Below are positions 18,428 through 27,372 of a stretch of DNA of 64,000 nucleotides, one piece after another. The notes beneath the pieces are model-generated. The model searched no databases. It had not been told where the DNA came from and saw only the letters and a list, made by a program, of their open reading frames with translations. This stretch comes from Legionella sp. PATHC035 (GTDB lineage: Bacteria > Pseudomonadota > Gammaproteobacteria > Legionellales > Legionellaceae): contig NZ_JAPHOT010000001.1 of the NCBI RefSeq assembly GCF_026191115.1, positions 3,519,001 through 3,583,000 of the forward strand, given 5' to 3'. Position 1 is the stretch's first letter, and each line of letters begins with the position of its first letter. Both the position numbers and the translations under genes were made by a program.

Positions 18428-20809
18428 TTATTTCGTTGCTAATAAAGGGGGACGATTAAACGGTTTAGGTAATTCTGCCTGTTTTAAAGCAGGCATTACC
18501 GTAGCATTATTACTTTGTACAAATGCATCTTGTGATCTCAACCAATCCAGTTCGTATTGACGTACATTATTATACTTTTCACTGGTCATATGCATACTAT
18601 CTCGTTCATTACGTAAAATAATGGGTTTAATAAAGACCATCAGCACACGTTTTTCGCGTGAATTTACATTCCGTCTGAAAATGCGACCTACACCGGGTAT
18701 ATCGCCTAATACGGGGATACGGTTATCATCATTACCCAGACTGTCTTGGGTCAAACCTCCTAAAACAACGATGTCTCCACTATCAACATGAACTGAAGTA
18801 ACTATGCTACTAATTCTAAATGTTGGAGTAGTTGTATTCGGAGCAACAACCGGCGGATCCAGAGTGTCATTTCCTTGATCAATTTGCATTTGAATACCTT
18901 CGCCACGCGTAATTTGGGGTCTGACATAAAGATGTAATGCAACGTTAACCCGATCAAAAGTAGTAAATGGTACGCCATTATTTGTTGTACCTCCCGCATT
19001 GGCGGGTTGGGTGGTGGATGCAATCGAAACCTGTTTACCTACCAAAATTTTAGCTTGTCGATTATCAAGTACTACTACTGAAGGTGTTGATAAAATGTTC
19101 GCTTTATTTTCTCTTGCCAAGGCGTATATTTGAGCTTGAAAATCATCAAGTCGGGTTTTACTGTTAATTATAGCAAATCCAGGTCTAAAGCTACCTGGTT
19201 TTCCTGTTTGTTGCTGGCTACCCCATTCTATGCCTAAGTCATTGACGTCCTCTTGATTTATTTCGGCGACTAATGCCTCAATAAGAATTTGCGCCGGTTT
19301 AATATCCAGTTGGCTAATTACCTTTTTCAGAATTCGTATCACAGATGCTGGTGCATTAAGAATGATGGAATTGGTATTGGGCTCAGCAATAATTTGTACT
19401 GATGGTTTTGTAGTACCCTCATTCTGTGATGTTGTTGATGAGGTGTTTCCGGTAGCCCCAGGTGATGTTAATGGGGAAGCACCTGTTGGAAATGGAGAGT
19501 TAGAACTAGGGCTTTGATTAGAACCACTATTACTCACAAGATTGGAGGCAGGATTAGTACTGTCTAAAGCAGGTCGAGTGACAGTACCAATGGTTGTCCC
19601 AACATTACCGCTGAAATTTGCTTGAGCAATACCGGCAAGAATTGGCACCAGGTCCTCTGCTCGGAGATAATTCAGATAGACGACTTGAGTATTGGAGTTA
19701 AGCCCTGCAGAGCTTTCCTTATCCAGCTTTAAGATTAACATCCTAATGCGGATCCTATCTGTTTTTGAACCACTGATTAATAGAGAGTTGGAACGATCAT
19801 CAGCGGCTACAGTTAATTGAGTGCGTGCTGCTCCCATACTGGGTTGGGTTTTTACTAAATCTTTTAGAGTGGCTGCAATGTCCATTGCTAAAGAATGTTG
19901 TAAATGAACCATGTCGATGCCATTTGCAGACGAGTTATCTACTTGTTTGATGATGTCTGCAAGACTATGAATGTTGTTCGCTCTTCCTGACAGGATGAGC
20001 ATGTTTGAGGGGGCATACGCAGAGATACTGCTCCATTGTGGCATTAACGGACGCAAAACAGGCACTAATTGCTCTGCCGGAACATAATGAACGGGCACAA
20101 CCGCGACCATCATGTCATCGCCACGCGGTGGATGTCTCAGTTCATCCAGAAGATCAGGTGATTGAGTTTTCGCATCAATATTAGGAATAATTTTAACGAT
20201 TGCACCATTGGGTATCGCGGCGTAGCCTGAGACTTGTAAAACTGAAAGAAAAACCTGATAGAGTTCATTATTATTCATTGGTGTTGACGATACAATCGAT
20301 ATTTTTCCTTGAACTCGAGGATCAATGACAAAGTTTTTTCCAGTAACGCGTGATACTTCAGCGATGACCGCTCGAATATCTGCGTTTCTTAAATTCCATA
20401 TTTGGCCATTCGGGGGGAGCGTTTGTGTTTGCTCACCTGCGCTCTCATTTTCAGATTGATTCGTTGGTATTGGAGAGGGGGCTTGATTGTTATTTTGTTG
20501 ATTTTTCTGGGCAATGATCTTTTGGGACAGTTTATTCTGCAGCTCCCGCGCTGTAAGGTAATCGCTAATAGGGCCTATTTGCACAAGATAAAGTTTTTTA
20601 TCGGATAGGTTCTTAATTTCTACATGTTCACTAACAAGGGCAGACAGTTCCTTTTCACGCTGTTTTGCATCTTTTTCTAAATTAAACGCTCCTGCTTGCA
20701 GGTAAAAAATAGTATTCCCGTTCTTCGTTGTAGTGGAAATATTAATTTCGTTTGCGTGAGTTAACGCAGAGCAAATAAATATTAAAATTATAATTACTAT
20801 CGAGCGCAT
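18428..20809 (-). CDS. lspD: type II secretion secretin LspD (GspD) with N-terminal SPOR domain
   Basis: A 793-residue secretin that forms the outer-membrane channel. Order: signal peptide (about 1-19); a SPOR-like domain (FYLQAGAFNLEKDA ... YLVQIGPISD, about 34-95) that may bind peptidoglycan; a Gln/Asn-rich linker; N0 (about 132-205); N1 and N2 (about 220-345); N3 interrupted by a Ser/Asn/Gly-rich loop (about 410-470); then the secretin core with VPVLGDIPGVGRIFR (beta-lip/secretin signature) near 720. The SPOR domain replaces part of what other secretins use for anchoring. It is upstream of lspE in one operon. Confidence 0.95.
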   Translation of the reverse strand: MRSIVIIILIFICSALTHANEINISTTTKNGNTIFYLQAGAFNLEKDAKQREKELSALVSEHVEIKNLSDKKLYLVQIGPISDYLTARELQNKLSQKIIAQKNQQNNNQAPSPIPTNQSENESAGEQTQTLPPNGQIWNLRNADIRAVIAEVSRVTGKNFVIDPRVQGKISIVSSTPMNNNELYQVFLSVLQVSGYAAIPNGAIVKIIPNIDAKTQSPDLLDELRHPPRGDDMMVAVVPVHYVPAEQLVPVLRPLMPQWSSISAYAPSNMLILSGRANNIHSLADIIKQVDNSSANGIDMVHLQHSLAMDIAATLKDLVKTQPSMGAARTQLTVAADDRSNSLLISGSKTDRIRIRMLILKLDKESSAGLNSNTQVVYLNYLRAEDLVPILAGIAQANFSGNVGTTIGTVTRPALDSTNPASNLVSNSGSNQSPSSNSPFPTGASPLTSPGATGNTSSTTSQNEGTTKPSVQIIAEPNTNSIILNAPASVIRILKKVISQLDIKPAQILIEALVAEINQEDVNDLGIEWGSQQQTGKPGSFRPGFAIINSKTRLDDFQAQIYALARENKANILSTPSVVVLDNRQAKILVGKQVSIASTTQPANAGGTTNNGVPFTTFDRVNVALHLYVRPQITRGEGIQMQIDQGNDTLDPPVVAPNTTTPTFRISSIVTSVHVDSGDIVVLGGLTQDSLGNDDNRIPVLGDIPGVGRIFRRNVNSREKRVLMVFIKPIILRNERDSMHMTSEKYNNVRQYELDWLRSQDAFVQSNNATVMPALKQAELPKPFNRPPLLATK

Positions 20810-21017
20810 TGAAAAACCGCAAAATCATAAGTGAATAACATAATAACTAAATTTATAAACTTACCATAGCTTTTTTGGCGAGTAACTGAAGGTATTTTGA
20901 AGCATTTTTCTATTTTGCTTTAAGATTATCTTAATTGTTAAGAAATTAATGAAATACGCTTAGTTACTCATTTATTTTACTCTCGAATAAATAAAGTGGG
21001 ATTAAATAACTTATTAA

Positions 21018-21044
21018 TCCCGGATTGTATGACGTTATCCGGGA
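21018..21044. terminator. 8-bp perfect hairpin after the histidine-rich gene
   Basis: TCCCGGAT (21018-21025) pairs with ATCCGGGA (21037-21044) across an 11-base loop, 12 bases beyond the stop of the histidine-rich gene. The bases following it on the minus strand are T-rich but not a clean run, so it is a plausible but weak terminator. Confidence 0.5.
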
Positions 21045-21055
21045 CCTTATTTTGG

Positions 21056-21292
21056 CTAGGGAGAGTGATGGGTATGAGTATGTGAATCATGGTGTTGATG
21101 ATGCTGATGATGATGTTGTTGTGAGTGTTGGTAGGGATGATGAGCATGGTGATGAGGTGGGAAGAAACCATTAGGATGGTTTGCGTGTACGGGATTTGTA
21201 ACAATTACTGTAGTTGGTGGTTGTTGTATTGTGGATGGGTGATTGTGTTGGTGTGCGTTTTGCTGATGCCCGTGCGTTCTTGAATTATTCAT
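21056..21292 (-). CDS. histidine-rich miniprotein, probable metal binder
   Basis: A 78-residue protein with 24 histidines (31 percent), clustered in the C-terminal half (HHH, HH-P, HHHQHHQHH and HTHTHH tracts), plus Gln, Asn and Pro, and no cysteine. A small Val/Ile/Thr segment (TTVIVTNP) lies in the middle. The ATG is preceded by TTAGGATGAAAAAAT, an AGGA ribosome site, and a hairpin follows the stop, which support a real gene rather than a chance frame. His-rich proteins commonly bind nickel, zinc or copper, so metal storage or chaperoning is inferred. It lies upstream of lspD on the same strand but is separated by about 250 bases. Confidence 0.65.
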   Translation of the reverse strand: MNNSRTHGHQQNAHQHNHPSTIQQPPTTVIVTNPVHANHPNGFFPPHHHAHHPYQHSQQHHHQHHQHHDSHTHTHHSP

Positions 21293-21520
21293 ATTTTTTC
21301 ATCCTAATTAAATAAAGAATTGAATGACGGCTAAGATGATAATGAACACTTAATTGTACATTTTAAATATCATCTTAACGCATTATATGCAAAGAGTTTG
21401 GTAAATGTATATGCTTTTAAAAACAATTCAAACTTTAAATAATAACAAAAAACGAACTTGATTTAGGGGGGGCCTTCTACCTCAATGTTGGAGAAGGCTC
21501 TATCCGATTCTGGGAAAGGA

Positions 21521-21796
21521 TTAAGGACAATAAATCGTGTCTATCACTTCTACGAGATCTGCATTACTCTGATCCTTTAAATCAAAATTGCCATGGAGTT
21601 CTTCTCCTGATGAACTGATGTATTGTCGTTCAAAAAATCGTGATAATACTGCGTTTTGTCTCCGAAGTACGGGAGCTGCAGGCATTTCATCAGAATCTGG
21701 TAATTGAACTAACGGATTTTCTGATAAGTCCGCCTCATTTGTTTTTCCTCCGGTAATGAATAAGGTTCTTGTTTTTCTATCGAAAAATTTAGTCAT
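21521..21796 (-). CDS. hypothetical protein, 91 residues
   Basis: A small soluble protein with a GGAG ribosome site well placed before its ATG. The N-terminus is basic (MTKFFDRKTRTLFITGG), the middle acidic and Pro-rich, and it ends DLVEVIDTIYCP. There is no signal peptide, no membrane segment and no domain I recognise. A short hairpin (GCCTTCT/AGAAGGC, 21472-21498) follows the stop. It stands alone between the histidine-rich gene and a reductase-like gene. Confidence 0.55.
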   Translation of the reverse strand: MTKFFDRKTRTLFITGGKTNEADLSENPLVQLPDSDEMPAAPVLRRQNAVLSRFFERQYISSSGEELHGNFDLKDQSNADLVEVIDTIYCP

Positions 21797-21963
21797 GCGA
21801 ATCTCCAGGTGAGTGAGTTGGTGATTACATACAACAATTCAGTTGAGCTGATAGGGCAGAGCAAGCTCAGTAGGGTCTGTATACAATTCTACTATCTCGG
21901 ACAAAGGAATAATAAACAGGCCCTAAACTTTTCTACACGAACGAAACGGTTCCGTCAACAACC

Positions 21964-22542
21964 TTAAATTGAATAGGTTTTATTATCTAACGTGTTGGTG
22001 TTAAGAATAGAGTATTTCAATTGTACAATACCGCAGCCAATATTCTTTGTCTCCAAAAGTTCCAGTTCGACATCCTCTTTCAGTGGACCAAATAATGATC
22101 GACCCGAACCAATTAAAACAGGAATCAATGTAATGGTTATTTCATCAATGAGATGCTCACCAATGAATTTTTGAATTGTGATTCCTCCATCAATATAAAG
22201 ATGTTTCATTCCTTGATTTGCCAAGCGATGAACGAGGGCAGTGGGCGATTCAGACGATGAAGAAACGTAATTTTGTAAGTGCTTAGGAATAGTTACTCCC
22301 TTACTACTCATGACTACTACTGGGAGTGTTCCATATGGCCATTCATCAAATGATAATACTTGTTCAAAAGAATGTCGGCCCATGATCAATCCGTCAACGG
22401 TCGCGATAAAGGATTTATAACCACCATCCTCACCTTCGGGTACAACAGAATTAACTTTCATGAGCCAATCAATAGAGCCATCATGGCGCGAGATAAATCC
22501 ATCAACACTGGTAGCGATAAATACAGAACATTTCATGGACAT
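21964..22542 (-). CDS. dihydrofolate reductase / RibD C-terminal-like protein
   Basis: A 192-residue protein with the DHFR-fold pattern of the RibD C-terminal/YyaP group. It begins CSVFIATSVDGFIS and has DGSIDWL, IMGRHSFEQVLSF (the NADPH-binding MGRxTFE site), LYIDGGITIQKFI and TITLIPVLIGSGRSLFG. Members reduce pteridine- or ribitylamine-like substrates or confer uncharacterised NADPH reductase activity, and it is not the housekeeping FolA. It follows the purine permease gene by 60 bases on the same strand and may share its transcript. Its substrate is unknown. Confidence 0.85.
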   Translation of the reverse strand: MSMKCSVFIATSVDGFISRHDGSIDWLMKVNSVVPEGEDGGYKSFIATVDGLIMGRHSFEQVLSFDEWPYGTLPVVVMSSKGVTIPKHLQNYVSSSSESPTALVHRLANQGMKHLYIDGGITIQKFIGEHLIDEITITLIPVLIGSGRSLFGPLKEDVELELLETKNIGCGIVQLKYSILNTNTLDNKTYSI

Positions 22543-22602
22543 AATAAAAATATCCTTGTGATTATTTTTGCAAAATGTACAGGAAAATCAGCTCAACCTG
22601 TT

Positions 22603-23883
22603 TTAACTGACCAGGAAGAATACTACAAAAACAATACTCAATATAAAGAGTAAAAAATTAATTTTTTGTCGGGTTAATAGTTTTAACAGCGTATAAAGAA
22701 TTATCCCTCCACCAATTCCATCTGCAATTGATGCAGTAAAGGGAATCATCATTATTGTAACCATACAGGGCGCAGTTTCACTCACATCCTGTAATTTCAT
22801 ATCAGTGAGGTGTTTCATCATACAACACGCTACATAAAGAAGCGCAGGACCGACAGCAAAATTAGGGATCATTCGCGCTAAAGGGGAGAAAAAGAGCATG
22901 AGGATGAAGCCGATTGCTATGACGATTGCGGTGATACCACCTCGTCCGCCTGCTTCAATACCTGCCGCAGATTCAATATAGGGAGACGTACTTGCTGAAC
23001 CCAGTAACCCTGCCACAGCAGAAGCGGCTGCATCCACTGTTAAACAGTTACTAAGACGTTTCGCATAATTTTTTTGTTGCTTGAATACGGACGGATTCAA
23101 TAAACCGATTAATGTGCCTGTGGCATCAAATACAGCAATTAAAAAAAAGGTGAATGTGGCTTTTATGGCGAGCACCGTATTGAGGCCAGAAAAATCAAGC
23201 TTTAAAAAGGTGGCTTGCATGGAAGGGGGCATGGAAATTAAACCTTGCCAGGTAGATAAACCCATTAACAAACTTAAAGCAGTAATACTCAGTATGCCGA
23301 GGATAATTGCCCCAGGTATTTGAAAAAAATCCAGAGTGAGTATTAGAAGAAAGCCTAAGAAAAATAATCCGGTTTCAGGACGATTGATTTCACCAAGACG
23401 CATTAAATTATGATTGTCCGCGATTATAATTTGATTATTTTCTAGAGTAATTAGCGCAATTAAGAGACTTATCCCTATTAGGATAGCAATTTGTAAATTG
23501 TAGGGAATGGCTTCAATTAAAAGACGTCGCAGACTGGTGAGCGACATTAAAAAAAATAAAACGCCTGAGAGAAACACAATTGCCAAGGCTTGTTCCCAGG
23601 GTATGCCCATTCCTTGTACTACTGTATAGGAAAAAAAGATATTCAAAGCCATACCAGGGGCAATGCCGATGGGGGTATTGGCAAATAGGCCGGCAAGAAG
23701 ACAAGCAAAGGCAGTAATAAGGCATGTCGCTGTAAATACGGCTCCCTGATCCATCCCAGCATCATGAAGAATGCTTGGGTTAATGAACGCAATGTAAACC
23801 ATTGTTAAAAAAGTGGTGATCCCCGCAAGGACTTCGGTTCTCAGGGTAGTGTCTTTCAGAAAATAGGATTTTAACCGTTCCAT
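22603..23883 (-). CDS. NCS2-family purine permease (AzgA/GhxP-like)
   Basis: A 426-residue inner-membrane transporter with about 12-14 helices. It begins LKDTTLRTEVLAGITTFLTMVYIAFINP and continues with ANTPIGIAPGMALNIFFSY and GSASTSPYIESAAGIEAGGRGG. These are hallmarks of the AzgA/GhxP/AdeP branch, which imports hypoxanthine, guanine or adenine with protons. Specificity cannot be read from the sequence. The 280-base upstream region shows no purine-riboswitch core that I can recognise. Confidence 0.92.
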   Translation of the reverse strand: MERLKSYFLKDTTLRTEVLAGITTFLTMVYIAFINPSILHDAGMDQGAVFTATCLITAFACLLAGLFANTPIGIAPGMALNIFFSYTVVQGMGIPWEQALAIVFLSGVLFFLMSLTSLRRLLIEAIPYNLQIAILIGISLLIALITLENNQIIIADNHNLMRLGEINRPETGLFFLGFLLILTLDFFQIPGAIILGILSITALSLLMGLSTWQGLISMPPSMQATFLKLDFSGLNTVLAIKATFTFFLIAVFDATGTLIGLLNPSVFKQQKNYAKRLSNCLTVDAAASAVAGLLGSASTSPYIESAAGIEAGGRGGITAIVIAIGFILMLFFSPLARMIPNFAVGPALLYVACCMMKHLTDMKLQDVSETAPCMVTIMMIPFTASIADGIGGGIILYTLLKLLTRQKINFLLFILSIVFVVFFLVS

Positions 23884-24163
23884 AATGTTTTATTCTTCTA
23901 TTTTAAAATTAAATTTAAAGAATTGGGTACCATTTGTTTCTTATTAAACATAACAAAAATTCAATCTAAAGTATCTATGATTAGTTGATAATTTATAAGT
24001 ATGAGGTTAATGAATAAATGTAAATTACCTATGTGAATACAATAATATTAATTGCTGCTCACGTAGGCATTTATTAATAATTTTTGTTTTTGATTCATAC
24101 TACAGAGCCACTTTGAAGTCGTTTCGACACTTAGAAAGTCGTATTTTTTACCCAGCTTATTTG

Positions 24164-25885
24164 TTATTGGGCTCTTGGCGTCAATTTTTTTATCATCCTA
24201 TAGTTTATAAATGTTGTGCCACCCATTTCTTTAGTTTGTCTTGCTTCAGTAATGTAACCATGATGATCAAAAAATGGTTTCGCTGTAATGCTGACATCAG
24301 AGAAGAGTTCTCGGACTCCTAAAGCCATTGCTTTATGCTCACGAGCCTCGAGTAAGGCTTTCCCAATTCCTTGATTTTGATAGTCCTTATGCACATACCC
24401 ACGATTGAGATAACCATTTTCTTCTAAGTCTGAAAATCCAACAATCTTGCCACTTTCTATATGAATTGCGACAAAGGTATAGTTTTTAGCAAGAGATTTT
24501 TGCCATTCAATCAAATTGGGATTTTTAGGGGCCCATGCATCGAGTTGTTCTTGGGTATAATCCTTGCAGTTGACATAGTGGACTGTATCATAAAAAAGCT
24601 GGTAGATTTCCGCTTCATCGCCTGCTTCAAAAAGTCTAATGTAAAACTTTTGATCGGATGCTCTAAAGGCCGCATAAAATTCTAAGGGTTTTGCACCAGT
24701 CCAATGTTTTTTAATTTCAAAGAGTATGCTCTCTGCCATTTGTCTTAAATGAGGTAATAAGTTATTCCTGGATGCAACATGAATAAATGCGTGCAAACGT
24801 GATACAACTCTTGGCCTTACCCAATTTTCTTCGGCATTCCATAATGAGTTTTCTGGAGTAGGGCCTGAAGGACCCACTCTGTCTTTTTCTAGAGTGGAAT
24901 TAAGAAAAGGGAGTGTTTGTTGTAATAACCAAAAACCACAGGCTTCAGTATACGCTTTAGCATAAGCCAATTCATCTGATGCCGCAGGAATAGTTCGTTT
25001 CAGTTCTTCTCGATAAATAATCTCGAGAGGGGATATGACATCCTCGGGGATCGCTTGAGCACACCAACATGTCGGCATGCTCATTCTAAGATACGTACCA
25101 TCCAGTAGGGCATTGCGTACAAAGGCCCATTCAAAATCAATCAGTTGTAAATCACCTGTTTCTTCATGGTCGAAAACATTATCGGGACAAATATCCCCAT
25201 GAGTTAAAACAGTAAATGGACCCGGTTTAAGTAATGATTCAATCAGTGAAGTAGATTCATTGATGCATTCTGTTGTTAAAGTCAGATTGAGATTTTTAGT
25301 CGTTGTGCGTAGTTTCTCGAGTAAATCAGTACGAGTGAAATCTAACTCTTCGTGATGCGTTTCGGCGCTCCCATGAATTTGACTTAAAATCGCTTCGTAG
25401 CGTGCTGTTTTAGCAAAACCTGCCGCATGGAAGCTTCCTAATGCTTTCATAAAACGTCTTAATGCAAGAATCGCCCTATCTCTATACGGAAGTGTTAATG
25501 TGTCAACTAAACTGATATGCCGTTTTCCTAAATCTTCGATAAGAATAAATCGATGTTCTTTATCACCACCATAAAAATGTGGAACATTATGCATGTTTTG
25601 GTGAATTTGATTGGCAAACTCCAGTCCGGCCCAGTCGCGGGCAAAACGCGCATAGGCATCTTGGTCATCCGTCGCTGATTTCTCAGGTAATGATTGTTTG
25701 AAAATGATGCTTTTGGGGATGGTGCTCAGGTTGCTGTTCAGCATAATCCGTAACACAATATTTCGACGATCTGGTTCACTTAAAAACTGTAAAGAATCAA
25801 TTTCAATTTCTGCCATAAAAAAGTGTTGAAGCATTTGGGTGACTTTTTGCAGTATTACTGGATTGATTGTTTGTTGTATACTCAT
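24164..25885 (-). CDS. APH-type kinase fused to GNAT acetyltransferase
   Basis: A 573-residue fusion. Residues 1 to about 410 form an aminoglycoside-phosphotransferase/choline-kinase-like fold: VLTHGDICPDNVF near residue 228 carries the catalytic Asp and metal-binding Asn, and LIDFEWA near 246 corresponds to the DFG-like metal site. Residues about 425-573 form a GNAT acetyltransferase with motif A (HKDYQNQGIGKALLEA, about 495-512). Both halves appear intact. Kinase-acetyltransferase fusions recall the AAC(6')-APH(2'') resistance enzyme but with domains in the opposite order. The substrate is unknown and resistance is only inferred. Downstream of an AAC(6')-like gene by 12 bases on the same strand. 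Confidence 0.85.
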   Translation of the reverse strand: MSIQQTINPVILQKVTQMLQHFFMAEIEIDSLQFLSEPDRRNIVLRIMLNSNLSTIPKSIIFKQSLPEKSATDDQDAYARFARDWAGLEFANQIHQNMHNVPHFYGGDKEHRFILIEDLGKRHISLVDTLTLPYRDRAILALRRFMKALGSFHAAGFAKTARYEAILSQIHGSAETHHEELDFTRTDLLEKLRTTTKNLNLTLTTECINESTSLIESLLKPGPFTVLTHGDICPDNVFDHEETGDLQLIDFEWAFVRNALLDGTYLRMSMPTCWCAQAIPEDVISPLEIIYREELKRTIPAASDELAYAKAYTEACGFWLLQQTLPFLNSTLEKDRVGPSGPTPENSLWNAEENWVRPRVVSRLHAFIHVASRNNLLPHLRQMAESILFEIKKHWTGAKPLEFYAAFRASDQKFYIRLFEAGDEAEIYQLFYDTVHYVNCKDYTQEQLDAWAPKNPNLIEWQKSLAKNYTFVAIHIESGKIVGFSDLEENGYLNRGYVHKDYQNQGIGKALLEAREHKAMALGVRELFSDVSITAKPFFDHHGYITEARQTKEMGGTTFINYRMIKKLTPRAQ

Positions 25886-25897
25886 ATGTATCGCCCC

Positions 25898-26431
25898 TTA
25901 TCGTAACGTTTTCAGCAGAGGCAGATGATGTTTATCCTCACTATACTCAGTGCGCTTAAATCCCGCTTTTTCATAACAGTGAATCGCTTGGTAATTATTA
26001 ATCTCAGGGTCAACGACAGCAGCAAAAAAAGTATTCGCCAGGTTCTCTGTAAACCTATCTAAGATGTGTCTACCTAATCCTTTACCGCGATGTTCATTTG
26101 AGGCAATAAAGAGATCCAAGCCGACCAATTCATTCAGTCGATAGATATCAAATAAGGAATTATTAGGATGCAAAACACCTTCAGGGAAATGATCTTTGAA
26201 ACAATAATATTGAATAAAGCCTATGGCTTGTTTATCTAAGTTAATTATAAAACTAGGAACATTATCTTGACCCTGAATTCTCGGTAAGTATTTCCTTTTT
26301 ATTGCTTCAAGTGACCAAATTGTTCCTCGAGCGTACCATTGATTAATGATAGGTTCCTGGAACCAAGAGTAAAGACGGTTGATATCCTGTTCACATAGGG
26401 GCTTAAAATGGAGTGATTCGCGAGGATTCAT
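25898..26431 (-). CDS. AAC(6')-like GNAT acetyltransferase
   Basis: A 177-residue acetyltransferase. Its ordering resembles aminoglycoside 6'-N-acetyltransferases of the AAC(6')-Ib type: RLYSWFQEPIINQWY at the N-terminus, IGFIQYY, LDLFIASNEHRGKGLGRHIL (acetyl-CoA loop), and AIHCYEKAGFKR near the end. Legionella species carry chromosomal AAC(6') genes, but other amines could be substrates. It is in the middle of a tight three-gene minus-strand run with the TfoX-N gene upstream (19 bases) and the kinase-GNAT fusion downstream (12 bases). Confidence 0.82.
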   Translation of the reverse strand: MNPRESLHFKPLCEQDINRLYSWFQEPIINQWYARGTIWSLEAIKRKYLPRIQGQDNVPSFIINLDKQAIGFIQYYCFKDHFPEGVLHPNNSLFDIYRLNELVGLDLFIASNEHRGKGLGRHILDRFTENLANTFFAAVVDPEINNYQAIHCYEKAGFKRTEYSEDKHHLPLLKTLR

Positions 26432-26450
26432 AATATTCTATTTTATAAGT

Positions 26451-26783
26451 TTATTTCTTAATGACGCGCTTCTTTTGCGACATAGGCACTTCTAGTGTTG
26501 TAATTTTAAAGAGATGAGTCAACCATTCGCTTTCTTCCCATAGCTCTGCTGAGATGGCTAAATAGGGCTTTGCACCTGGATAGGGAATGCCTTCATCATA
26601 GTTATTGATAAATGCTTTGCCCGCATGAGTCGGTTTCACGAATAATTGATCATCGCAAACTAAAGCAATGACCTTGTTATCGCAGTAAATAGCATATTCA
26701 CCAAACATCTTTTTCGCATAAACACTTCCGGCTTTAGCGGTTTGATCGATGATAAAGTCAACGGTACTTTGTCTGGAGGCCAT
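26451..26783 (-). CDS. TfoX N-terminal domain protein
   Basis: A 110-residue single-domain protein with the TfoX-N pattern: KKMFGEYAIYCDNKVIALVCDDQLFVKPT followed by YPGAKPYLAIS. In Haemophilus and Vibrio, full-length TfoX/Sxy activates competence genes. N-domain-only relatives are widespread and of unclear function. It starts a run with two acetyltransferase-type genes, so it may be co-transcribed with them. Confidence 0.88.
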   Translation of the reverse strand: MASRQSTVDFIIDQTAKAGSVYAKKMFGEYAIYCDNKVIALVCDDQLFVKPTHAGKAFINNYDEGIPYPGAKPYLAISAELWEESEWLTHLFKITTLEVPMSQKKRVIKK

Positions 26784-26945
26784 TACTCATTCCCATGCTG
26801 ATCTCGTTTTATAAGTTCTCAATAAAGCCTGAAAATCGGGATTTACTACTATTTTTTATTTGAAAAATAAAGGAGCTGTTGATTTTAATTTATTGGTTCT
26901 TAACCAACTAAGGGGAAGCATATTTTACGTAACTATTTGATTTAA

Positions 26946-27022
26946 TGGTGGCTATGGGTGGACTCGAACCACCGACCTCAGCATTATGAGTGCCGCGCTC
27001 TAACCGGCTGAGCTACATAGCC
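26946..27022 (-). tRNA. tRNA-Met (CAU), elongator type
   Basis: A 77-base cloverleaf on the minus strand with acceptor stem GGCTATG/CATAGCC, D-stem GCTC/GAGC, anticodon loop CTCATAA with anticodon CAT, T-stem GGTGG/CCACC, T-loop TTCGAGT, and encoded CCA. The acceptor stem starts with a paired G and the sequence closely matches elongator tRNA-Met of E. coli. tRNA-Ile2 with the same unmodified anticodon is the alternative. Confidence 0.93.
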
Positions 27023-27034
27023 ACAAGACGCGTG

Positions 27035-27063
27035 ATTTTGTCGTTTTAATGGAAAATTGTCAA
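27035..27063 (-). promoter_or_regulatory. sigma-70 promoter of tRNA-Met
   Basis: Reading the minus strand, a perfect -35 TTGACA (27058-27063) is followed after 17 bases by CAAAAT (27035-27040), a 4-of-6 match to the -10 box. The tRNA 5' end lies 12 bases further, which fits a start of transcription just ahead of the tRNA. Confidence 0.7.
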
Positions 27064-27330
27064 TACTGTTATTCTATTTTTTTGGATTTTTTTCATATTC
27101 TCTCTAAGCTTTTATATTTTCTACCTCTACATTTCATAAATTCACTTAATTAGAAATAATGCAATTGAATGATTATAAAACAAAAGAATAAGGAATAAAT
27201 ACGTGCTTAGGCCTGTTCGCTGTATCCATAATAGAGACAAGGTCATAAGAAATAGAACAAATAGAATCGGTACATTCTATATCAGCTTATTGGGCAGGAA
27301 AGATTATTTGAGGAGCACTTAGGGTGAAAT

Positions 27331-27357
27331 CCTGGGCTCAGCTGCGCTTCACCCAGG
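27331..27357. terminator. palindromic repeat/terminator after degQ
   Basis: CCTGGG (27331-27336) pairs with CCCAGG (27352-27357) around CTCAGCTGCGCTTCA, 16 bases past the degQ stop. The sequence matches the CCCGGGTT/CCCAGGCT-type intergenic repeat family. The rest of the 350-base stretch between tRNA-Met and degQ holds the tRNA promoter and no gene that I can support. Confidence 0.5.
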
Positions 27358-27372
27358 CTAGCTTTGAGAAAG

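Noticed and set aside
20977-21204. 75-codon Ile/Thr-rich minus-strand frame
   Set aside because: Alternate frame of the His-rich gene; CA-rich DNA produces Ile/Thr/Asn runs in that frame, and it also runs through the terminator-like hairpin.
23884-24163. Possible purine riboswitch ahead of the NCS2 permease
   Set aside because: No recognisable three-way-junction core sequences; the stretch is simply AT-rich.
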